Assembly: GCA_017559685.1 (NCBI GenBank)
Contig: JAFYQY010000084.1
Span: 1 to 6,879, forward strand
Reading direction: 5' to 3'
Source of the DNA: Alistipes sp.
GTDB taxonomy: Bacteria; Bacteroidota; Bacteroidia; Bacteroidales; Rikenellaceae
Length of the DNA stretch: 6,879 nucleotides
The notes under the pieces are model-generated. The model was not told the DNA's origin. It did no database searches and saw nothing but the letters and a program-made list of their open reading frames with translations. Shown here piece by piece: positions 1-6,103 of the stretch (positions are counted from its first letter, which is position 1; each line of letters opens with the position of its first letter). The position numbers were made by a program, and so were the translations under genes.

Positions 1-1
1 C

Positions 2-3000
2 GAGTTCACATACCAGGCTAACGACGTTGAGGCTGGTGGCGTATTCGAGATCGACAGCAAGGAGGCTCTTATCGAGTTCGCAAATATGGTTAAGACCAAC
101 ACCTTCTATCCGCACACTTCGGCTCAGGTTGTTGCAAATATCGATATGTCGGGCGTGGCTTGGGAGCCAATCGAGGGCTTCGACGGCTACACTTTCGATG
201 GTGGTAGCACCGAGGGTTACGCAATCAAGGGCTTAACTGCTCCATTGTTCGGCACAACTTCGTCGAACATCAGCAACGTGAAGTTGACCGATGTAAATAT
301 CGCATCAAATGGCCGTGCAGTTTTGGGTGCTGTAGCTTGTAAAATTGTGGCTGTCGATACTCAGCTCTCTATTACCAATTGCTACGTTTCGGGTACTATC
401 ACAATTAGCAACCCTGACTTAGTATTCAGCAGTGAGGAAAACCTCTACAACGCAACAAACTTTGGTGGTGTTGTAGGTTATCTTGGAGGTGCAGCAATCG
501 ACAACTGCGTAAACGAGGCAAACATCACCGTTAATCAGGTGGCAAGCAGTAGCAACACCGCTGCTGTACACCCTTCTGTCGGAGGTGTCGTAGGTCGTGC
601 ACACGTTTCAGGCGAGATTCTCTCTCCTATTTCAAACTGCGTAAATGGTAACAACGCAATGACTACTGGTATTATCAAGTACCAGGACAACTGCGCTACT
701 CAACTCTATATTCCTCACGTAGGTGGCGTTTTGGGATTGGGTAGCTCGGACAATGCCGCTAACATCTCGGGCTGTAGCAATTATGGTGCAATTAGCTTCA
801 ATGCTAATGCTGCAGGTGGTGGAGGCATCAGCTACGAGTCGACAACAATCGGTGGTGTTGCTGCTACAACATACTCAACCATCAAAGATAACAATAACTA
901 CGGAACCATCACTGTAGAGAAAGGCAACATCAAGGCTCTCTTCGTTGGTGGCGTTACTGGAACAGCTAAGAATAGCAGTTTCAGCAACAGCCACAACCAC
1001 AAAGGCGCAAATATTTGGGTTAAGGAGCCTGTTCGCAACTTTGGAATCACAGTCGGTGGTGTAGCTGCAGGTACAACTTATGTCAATAAGGCCGCTACCG
1101 ACATTGTTGAGAACTGTACAAACGACGGTTCTATCACTATTGAGGCTTCGACCGACAACGCTGTCACTTTGGACGACAGCCGTCCTTATCGTATTGGCGG
1201 TATTCTCGGTTATATCAACAAGACTATTGCTAATTGCGAGAATAAGGCAAATGGCGACATCACCATCTCGGGTAACATTATCTTGTCTCGTAACAACGCA
1301 CAGTCGGGCTTCAACGTAGCAGGTGTTTACGCGTACTCTTCGACCGTTGGTGACCACAAGGGCAATATCAATCGTGGCGACATCAATGTATATACAAACG
1401 TATCGAAGAATAGCGCAGCAACAGACAGTCAGACAACATTCTACCGTTTGGATATTGGTGGTATCGTTGCACACACTCAGCGTCCCCCAGTAGGCGATGA
1501 GAAAAACTATGGTAACATCACCATCGGTAAGGCTGACGGCACTGCGATGAGCATCTCTGCAAACGGTATCTACATCGGAGGTATAACAGGTCAGCGCTAC
1601 AGTCGTGGTATTGGTGCAGACGCATCGGGTTCTAACAGCGGCAACATCACTGTTAACAAGGGTGTAACATTGAACACTAATGGCATTGGACTCTTTATTG
1701 GCGGTTGTTCAGCATACAACGCAGCAACGACAACTTACAACAACTACTCCAATAGCGGAAAAATTACCGTAGCAGGTAGTACAGATGGTCTTGCCTACAT
1801 CGGCGGCATCGGAGGTTGTGTAACCGGATCTTTGAATGGTTGTAACAACACTGGCGATGTAACGGTATCAGCTAAAACTGGAGGTGCAGCTTGCGTCGGT
1901 GGTGGTGCAGGTTATTCTACTGGCAGTATAACATCAAGTTCTAACAGCGGTGCTGTTTCCGTATCGTCAACTACAGCAGGAACTACCTATGTTGGAGGTT
2001 ATATCGGATATAACATTGGTGAAACTGAGTTCTCGGAAGTTAGCAACACCGGAGATGTTACATTCAGCGGAAATAGCGGAAATAACACCCTTGCACTCGG
2101 CGGTATGATTGGTGCCAACAACAACGCTTGTGCATTTACAAACTGCTCGAACAATGGTGTTGTTACCCTCACAAAGGGCGCTAAGGCACAAAAGGTTCAC
2201 TATGTAGGTGGTTTGATTGGTTACTCGGTAGCAAATTCTTCGTACACTTCTTGTACAAACAGCACCAAAACAGGTGTAGAGTGGGGTATCGTTATTCATC
2301 AGACAGCTTCTACAACTAGTAGTGGTTGTGCAAAGCGTATTGGCGGTTTGATTGGTAATGCTGGCACTACAACCCTCAATAATGTATCTAACAGCGCAGG
2401 TATCTACCACGACGGCTACCAGTTGGGTACAGCAGGTTTGTCTATCGGTGGTATCGGCGGAACAATGGGTGTAACTACTGTGAATGGCACCATCAAGAAT
2501 AGTGGAAATATCTACTATGCTGGAAGATGTCCTAAGTCAAACTTTGGTATTGCAGGTATCTTTGCTACACCAGGAAGTAGTGAACTCACAGGTGCTACAA
2601 TCATCAACACAGGAAACATCACCGTTGAGAAGAAGTTCGACGACTTTATTCCAACCGACAACGGCTCGCACCGTTGCGTATTGGGCGGTATTACAGGTTA
2701 CGCAGCTAAGTCGTTGCAAAATGCTACATCGTACTGCACAATCTCTATTCTAGGTTGGAGAGCAGAGAGCGGTACATCAGCAAGCAACAATTACTTCGGT
2801 GCAATCCAGGGTATAAACACTCCGACAAACCACATCACAAACTGTAATATCGGCGGTAAGATTATTACTGCAAGCGAGAAGATTCAGGACGGTGAGGACG
2901 CTAACGGAGATAAGAACTACATAACAATCGAGACTCCGGGCGTATTGAACGCTTCGAACTATGCGACCTATCTCATTGGTGGTGAAGCTATGACCGCTGC

Positions 3001-3070
3001 AGCTGCAAAGGCTCAAAATTGTGGCGTTATCACATCAGTTGACGACACAACACCTGAGTATGCAAACTAA
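2..3070 (+). CDS. Large GLUG-like repeat surface protein (5' partial)
   Basis: The reading frame is open from the first complete codon at position 2 to TAA at 3068-3070, so the gene starts upstream; the ATG at 86 is internal. The N-terminal visible part carries the lead-in typical of Bacteroidales GLUG proteins: an EALIEFANMV helix, a NIDMSGVAWEPI strand and an FDGYTFDGG turn, ending in LTAPLFG. From about nt 461 there follow some 21 degenerate units of roughly 30-45 residues. Each unit has a [IVL]GG[VIL]xGY-like strand and then an [NG]CxNxG-x-[IV]-x-[IV] turn and strand. The composition is rich in Gly, Asn, Ser and Thr, with about 20 Cys, many in the NC position. This fits a right-handed beta-helix or solenoid exposed on the cell surface (inference). 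No catalytic motif and no type IX secretion C-terminal domain is visible. Any signal peptide or lipobox would lie upstream of the window. An adhesin or structural role is plausible but unproven. It is followed after 38 bp by a 50-codon gene. Confidence 0.9.
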   Translation, partial: EFTYQANDVEAGGVFEIDSKEALIEFANMVKTNTFYPHTSAQVVANIDMSGVAWEPIEGFDGYTFDGGSTEGYAIKGLTAPLFGTTSSNISNVKLTDVNIASNGRAVLGAVACKIVAVDTQLSITNCYVSGTITISNPDLVFSSEENLYNATNFGGVVGYLGGAAIDNCVNEANITVNQVASSSNTAAVHPSVGGVVGRAHVSGEILSPISNCVNGNNAMTTGIIKYQDNCATQLYIPHVGGVLGLGSSDNAANISGCSNYGAISFNANAAGGGGISYESTTIGGVAATTYSTIKDNNNYGTITVEKGNIKALFVGGVTGTAKNSSFSNSHNHKGANIWVKEPVRNFGITVGGVAAGTTYVNKAATDIVENCTNDGSITIEASTDNAVTLDDSRPYRIGGILGYINKTIANCENKANGDITISGNIILSRNNAQSGFNVAGVYAYSSTVGDHKGNINRGDINVYTNVSKNSAATDSQTTFYRLDIGGIVAHTQRPPVGDEKNYGNITIGKADGTAMSISANGIYIGGITGQRYSRGIGADASGSNSGNITVNKGVTLNTNGIGLFIGGCSAYNAATTTYNNYSNSGKITVAGSTDGLAYIGGIGGCVTGSLNGCNNTGDVTVSAKTGGAACVGGGAGYSTGSITSSSNSGAVSVSSTTAGTTYVGGYIGYNIGETEFSEVSNTGDVTFSGNSGNNTLALGGMIGANNNACAFTNCSNNGVVTLTKGAKAQKVHYVGGLIGYSVANSSYTSCTNSTKTGVEWGIVIHQTASTTSSGCAKRIGGLIGNAGTTTLNNVSNSAGIYHDGYQLGTAGLSIGGIGGTMGVTTVNGTIKNSGNIYYAGRCPKSNFGIAGIFATPGSSELTGATIINTGNITVEKKFDDFIPTDNGSHRCVLGGITGYAAKSLQNATSYCTISILGWRAESGTSASNNYFGAIQGINTPTNHITNCNIGGKIITASEKIQDGEDANGDKNYITIETPGVLNASNYATYLIGGEAMTAAAAKAQNCGVITSVDDTTPEYAN
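461..2870 (+). repeat. Tandem degenerate GLUG-type protein repeats (about 21 units)
   Basis: Within the large surface-protein gene, the strand motif recurs as FGGVVGY (nt 461), VGGVVGR, VGGVLGL, VGGVTGT, IGGILGY, IGGIVAH, IGGITGQ, IGGIGGC, VGGGAGY, VGGYIGY, LGGMIGA, VGGLIGY, IGGLIGN, IGGIGGT, LGGITGY and lastly FGAIQGI (nt 2795). Between them come turns such as NCVNEANI, GCSNYGAI, NCTNDGSI, GCNNTGDV and NCSNNGVV. Conservation is at protein level; by eye the DNA copies have diverged, so these are old duplications rather than recent identical repeats. A weaker unit (SITNCYVSGTITI) precedes the array near nt 370-410. Confidence 0.8.
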
Positions 3071-3108
3071 TTAACAGAGTAGTTTAACCATTAAATTTCG
3101 AAAGCACT

Positions 3109-3261
3109 ATGAAAAGAAATATTTTGAGCTACACTGCTCCTGAGGTAAACGTTTTTGAGGTTGTAGCCGAGCGTGGCTACAACGTAAGTGAGCCAATCAT
3201 TGGCGGCACAGGTGTCACACTCCCAGGCTACGGCTCGGAGAGTGATGACTTAATCTACTAA
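3109..3261 (+). CDS. Small uncharacterised 50-residue protein
   Basis: ATG at 3109-3111 opens a 50-codon frame ending in TAA at 3259-3261. The protein begins MKRNILSYTAPEVNVFEVVA, continues through ERGYNVSEPIIGGTG, and has an acidic tail ending SESDDLIY. There is no signal peptide, no cysteine and no long hydrophobic segment. Its layout (basic MK start, Y-x-APEV-type segment, hydrophobic/Glu strand, glycine-rich stretch, acidic C-terminus) resembles small proteins that I recall near surface-protein genes in Bacteroidales. That recollection is not a database match. It lies 38 bp after the repeat-protein stop with no evident promoter between them, and a terminator follows within 5 bp, so it is probably the last gene of the same transcript. 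No clear Shine-Dalgarno is seen (AAAGCACT before the ATG), which is usual for this phylum. Function is unknown. The compact placement between a stop codon and a terminator supports a real gene. Confidence 0.75.
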   Translation: MKRNILSYTAPEVNVFEVVAERGYNVSEPIIGGTGVTLPGYGSESDDLIY

Positions 3262-3265
3262 AAGC

Positions 3266-3294
3266 AAAAGGGGCTCACAAGTTGAGCCCCTTTT
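3266..3294 (+). terminator. Strong intrinsic terminator after the small gene
   Basis: A perfect 12-bp stem, AAAAGGGGCTCA (3266-3277) with TGAGCCCCTTTT (3283-3294), closes a 5-nt loop. It starts 5 bp after the small gene's stop and ends in a T run. Because the stem has A4 and T4 at its two ends, it could also stop transcription arriving on the - strand. A smaller hairpin, ACTTTT-AGT-AAAAGT (3295-3309), follows directly. Confidence 0.85.
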
Positions 3295-3309
3295 ACTTTT
3301 AGTAAAAGT

Positions 3310-3450
3310 GTGTTACCTATCCCCCAAACCCCCTTTCTGTAAAGGGGGCTTAATCCTGCTTTCGCAGGCTTTTCCTCCTTCGCACCTCGGCATAGTGTGC
3401 AAGCACTCTCGGCCCTCGGTTTGGCGTCGGTTGTCGCTTCGCTCCATTAA
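3310..3450. other. Intergenic palindrome-rich island
   Basis: No credible gene lies here. The stretch holds a perfect 8-bp stem CCCCCTTT-CTGT-AAAGGGGG (3329-3348), then CCTGC-TTTC-GCAGG (3355-3368), then a short hairpin AGTG-TGCAAG-CACT (3394-3407). The pentamer CTCGG occurs three times (from about 3386, 3408 and 3415). It looks like a non-coding interspersed element or a remodelled pair of terminators, but only a whole-genome comparison could tell. Frames crossing it on either strand have no family resemblance. Confidence 0.5.
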
Positions 3451-3455
3451 GGCAA

Positions 3456-3487
3456 AAGGGGCTCGGGTAACCGAGCCTCTTGTTTTT
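3456..3487. terminator. Second terminator-like hairpin between convergent units
   Basis: The stem AAGGGGCTCGG (3456-3466) pairs with CCGAGCCTCTT (3471-3481) around a GTAA loop, followed by GTTTTT (3482-3487). One pair, G3459 with T3478, is a wobble only in the + strand transcript; in the - strand transcript it becomes an A-C mismatch. The hairpin and its T tract therefore work best for + strand transcription, although it sits 10 bp beyond the stop of the - strand gene. It may act in both directions, since the - strand product also ends in a T4 run (3457-3454). Confidence 0.7.
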
Positions 3488-3496
3488 ATCACTTTA

Positions 3497-4039
3497 TCAA
3501 TTGTGGAATAGTCCACAGACAAGGAGCAGATATTCGGGAAGCGAATCGCCTGCAGACCATTGGAGTTCGAGTCCAAAGAGTTCCGTAAGGGTCTTGGCGA
3601 CATCGAAGCCATAGGCTTCGAGTGAGGGGCGGACAAGCTCGGGATGACGACAGGGTTTGCCCATCAGGCGAGCGCAGCGTTGCTCCCCACAATGCAGGCA
3701 TTTGCCGATAAAGGTGCAAGCGAGTCCGTCGTTTGTGCGTTCCAGTTCGAGAAGGCGTTTATCGAGCACAACACGCTCCTGAAGCAATATATCATCGCAC
3801 CCCTCGGAGGTCAACTCTCTATCAAGTAGTGTGATTTTGGTGACGAGGAGTTGAAGCGAGCGGTATTTGGCAAGGCGTGCCACCACATCGAAGTTGAACG
3901 GTGGGCATCCCCATTGTTGGCCATAATTTTTGCACGCACGGCAGTAGTCCCACACCTTGTCGGGGTTATGAAAGCGATCGAGATACTCCTCAACCGCTAT
4001 CTCGTGCGTAAACTCCTCTACCCTATAGCGTTCGCCCAT
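3497..4039 (-). CDS. DUF2284 family cysteine-rich putative metal-binding protein
   Basis: The 180-residue product shows the cysteine pattern of the DUF2284 family. An N-terminal CRAC motif (Cys33, Cys36) is followed by W43-G-C45-P-P. A later cluster has Cys108, Cys114, Cys117, Cys122 and Cys130 in the context KCLHCGEQRCAR...GKPCRHP. After it comes the family-typical RPSLEAYGFDV segment (about residues 137-147). These cysteines plausibly bind a metal or an Fe-S cluster (inference from the family's predicted metal-binding annotation). There is no signal peptide, so it is probably cytoplasmic. The length suggests an intact protein. The ATG at 4039 lies 3 bp after the receptor's stop (TAG-GGT-ATG), so translation is probably coupled. 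Being last in a TonB-receptor unit suggests a role tied to the imported ligand, such as handling a metal or a metal-containing cofactor, but its biochemical activity is not known to me. Confidence 0.85.
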   Translation of the reverse strand: MGERYRVEEFTHEIAVEEYLDRFHNPDKVWDYCRACKNYGQQWGCPPFNFDVVARLAKYRSLQLLVTKITLLDRELTSEGCDDILLQERVVLDKRLLELERTNDGLACTFIGKCLHCGEQRCARLMGKPCRHPELVRPSLEAYGFDVAKTLTELFGLELQWSAGDSLPEYLLLVCGLFHN

Positions 4040-4042
4040 ACC

Positions 4043-6094
4043 CTACTTTTTCTTGCCCCACTTTGGGGTTATGCCGACAAAGATTTCGAAGTTGATACCT
4101 GGCATCGGGCGTGAAAGCACCGAGAGATACTCCTCGTTGAAGAGGTTATTGATTGTGCCCTTCAGCGAGAGATCAGCCCAGCGGAACGAGAAGAGCTTCT
4201 CGAGCGAGATATTGCTCATAAAGTACTCGGGGAGCTTGCCCGTAAGCGAAATATCGTTGCTTGACATCGTGAATCGCTCCGAATAGTAGCACCACTTATA
4301 GAGGAACGACCAACTGCGCCACGTAAGGCGACCCGTAACAGCCGACGACAACTCGGGAACATAAGGCAACTGCTTGCCTACCGACTGATCGGCAGGAGTA
4401 CGAGGCTCGCCCTTATTGATTGACGGAGTCCACGAGAAGGTGCCATTGAGACCCAGGTGCCACTCCTTCGAAAGTGCAACATTCAAATCGGCCTTCATCT
4501 CGACGCCATAGGCGTGTACGTCCTTGATATTGTCGGGCGAGAAGAAGCCTTTGGTGGTTGGGAGCCATATAATCCAATCCTTAATGAACGACTCGAACCA
4601 ACTCGCCGAGCCACTCAACGAATAGACACCCTCTTTGCCTACGGCAAACGATAAGCCCGCGTCGTAAGTCCAGCCGCTCTCCTTTTTCAGGTCGGGATTT
4701 CCGCCCGGCAGGAAGTAGAGGTCGTTGAGCGACGGAAAACGGAAGTTGCGAGATACGGAGGCCTTAGCCACAATATTTCCCTTTTTCGACACCACGCCAT
4801 CGACGAAAAATGCGGGGATAATCGGAGTCCACTCCTTACCGAACATCTCCTCACGAACAACAACCGAGAGACCCAAACGTTCAATAGGTTTCCACTTGGC
4901 CGACACCGAGCCCGAGAGTTCGGGACGACCCTTGCGATAGCCCACAATAGCCTTATTTCCATCTTGACGGATGATATTCTTATCCTCACTCTCGACAATA
5001 TGCTGATGCAACGAGAGATTTGCCGTAAAGAGCCACTTTCGACCGATATAATACTCGCCATCGACTTGGCCATAGAAGGTGTTGATACGGCTTCGTGAGC
5101 GTGTCATATGCGCCATTATGCCGTTACCCAAGTCACGCTTATAGTCATAGGCCATCCAGGTGTAGATATATCCCGCCTTAGCTCCGAGTTTCCAATCTTT
5201 GCGCAGATGATCCCACGAGAGAACACCTCGGAAGGTCTGCTCACGTTGTCTATTCTCGAAGTCAGTGGCATCGCCGTGATCGACGGTCAGCATCGCCAAC
5301 TCTCGATTCGAATTTATGTACCACGCATTGAGTCCCAAGCGGTCGCCCTTGCCCGTGTTATAGTAGACCTCCTGCAACAGGTGAAAATCTTTGTAAGCAC
5401 CGCTACGATTGCGCTCAATCGGATAGTATTGGTCGATAATATTCATCTCCTCGTCGTAGACGTTTATCTTCTTGTCGTGGTTGCGGTATTTATAGTCGTT
5501 TGGCGACGAAGAGTATACCGCACGAGTCGACACCTGCCAATGGTCGTTACCGTAGGTCAGGCGCAAAAATTCGTCGAAGGTCTTGAACGAGCCTACGCCC
5601 TGAATATATTGCAATCCAAAACCATTGTTTTGGGCGGGTTTGGTCGATAGTTTTACCGCACCACCCAAGCCACCGCCCGTCTCGTTTACCGAGGAGGTGC
5701 CGTGCAGGAGCGAGGCGTCGTCGATAAAGTAGGATGGAATCATCGAGAAGTCGGTCATACCGAGCATCGGGTTGTTTATCTTCATACCGTTCCACGACAC
5801 TTGCGTATGCGAAGGCGATGTTCCACGGAAGGCGACAGTCGAGAGGGTTGCTCGACCGTAGTTTTTGACAAAAATCGAGGAGTTGAAGGTCAAAATATCG
5901 GCCATCGAGAGGGCGATATTCTCCTTGAGAACGACGGTGTCGAACTTAGTCTGCTGGGTACCTATCTCCTTCATCGGGCGCTGACCCACCACCGTAACCT
6001 CTGGTATCTTCAACGACCAGCGTACCTCTCTGTTTTGGGCAAAAGAGGTTGCAAAAAGGAGCAACAACACTATGTGAACTATCAGTCGTCTCAT
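4043..6094 (-). CDS. TonB-dependent outer-membrane receptor, BtuB-like
   Basis: The 683-residue product begins with a clear signal peptide, MRRLIVHIVLLLLFATSFA, with likely cleavage before Gln20. A short segment with EVTVVGQ (residues 32-38, the usual lead into the plug) precedes the plug domain (about 40-153), which has SMADILTFNSSIFVKNYG, VAFRGTSPSHTQVSWNG and ETGGGLGGAVKLSTKP. The remainder is a beta-barrel with alternating aromatic strands, ending NNLFNEEYLSVL and then NFEIFVGITPKW. No carboxypeptidase-regulatory-like N-terminal domain is present, so it resembles the BtuB/vitamin or siderophore class more than SusC glycan receptors. It would import a scarce ligand across the outer membrane using TonB energy. 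The DUF5074-like propeller gene lies 9 bp upstream and the DUF2284 gene 3 bp downstream. AGAGGA (6096-6101) is only 1 nt from the ATG, so coupling to the upstream gene may matter more than that site. Four residues, GKKK, follow the last strand. Receptor class is sure; cobalamin as substrate is only probable. Confidence 0.93.
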   Translation of the reverse strand: MRRLIVHIVLLLLFATSFAQNREVRWSLKIPEVTVVGQRPMKEIGTQQTKFDTVVLKENIALSMADILTFNSSIFVKNYGRATLSTVAFRGTSPSHTQVSWNGMKINNPMLGMTDFSMIPSYFIDDASLLHGTSSVNETGGGLGGAVKLSTKPAQNNGFGLQYIQGVGSFKTFDEFLRLTYGNDHWQVSTRAVYSSSPNDYKYRNHDKKINVYDEEMNIIDQYYPIERNRSGAYKDFHLLQEVYYNTGKGDRLGLNAWYINSNRELAMLTVDHGDATDFENRQREQTFRGVLSWDHLRKDWKLGAKAGYIYTWMAYDYKRDLGNGIMAHMTRSRSRINTFYGQVDGEYYIGRKWLFTANLSLHQHIVESEDKNIIRQDGNKAIVGYRKGRPELSGSVSAKWKPIERLGLSVVVREEMFGKEWTPIIPAFFVDGVVSKKGNIVAKASVSRNFRFPSLNDLYFLPGGNPDLKKESGWTYDAGLSFAVGKEGVYSLSGSASWFESFIKDWIIWLPTTKGFFSPDNIKDVHAYGVEMKADLNVALSKEWHLGLNGTFSWTPSINKGEPRTPADQSVGKQLPYVPELSSAVTGRLTWRSWSFLYKWCYYSERFTMSSNDISLTGKLPEYFMSNISLEKLFSFRWADLSLKGTINNLFNEEYLSVLSRPMPGINFEIFVGITPKWGKKK

Positions 6095-6103
6095 ATCCTC
6101 TTT

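Noticed and set aside
86..88. ATG at 86 as the start of the large repeat protein
   Set aside because: The frame is open to the left edge and the preceding codons (EFTYQANDVEAGGVFEIDSK) read as continuous protein in the same style, so this Met is internal.
875..1474. 199-codon - strand frame rich in Cys and Val
   Set aside because: It lies wholly inside the repeat gene. Its odd composition follows from reading the Asn/Thr/Gly-rich codons backwards, and it resembles no family.
461..2870. CRISPR-like or recent tandem DNA repeat
   Set aside because: The periodicity is in the protein. The DNA units differ in length and sequence, and the frame is continuous.
3318..3348. G-quadruplex on the - strand (GGGGG-TTT-GGGGG)
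   Set aside because: Only two long G runs occur close together, and the nearby C runs would favour a hairpin instead.
3313..3636. 107-codon - strand frame over the intergenic region
   Set aside because: It overlaps the DUF2284 gene in another frame and runs through terminator hairpins. It has no recognisable domain.
5108..5650. 180-codon + strand frame
   Set aside because: It is antisense to the barrel of the TonB receptor, whose own protein is clearly recognisable.
4040..6103. Cobalamin riboswitch or promoter inside the - strand unit
   Set aside because: The only gaps are 3 bp and 9 bp, too small for either. If a riboswitch exists it must lie beyond position 6879.
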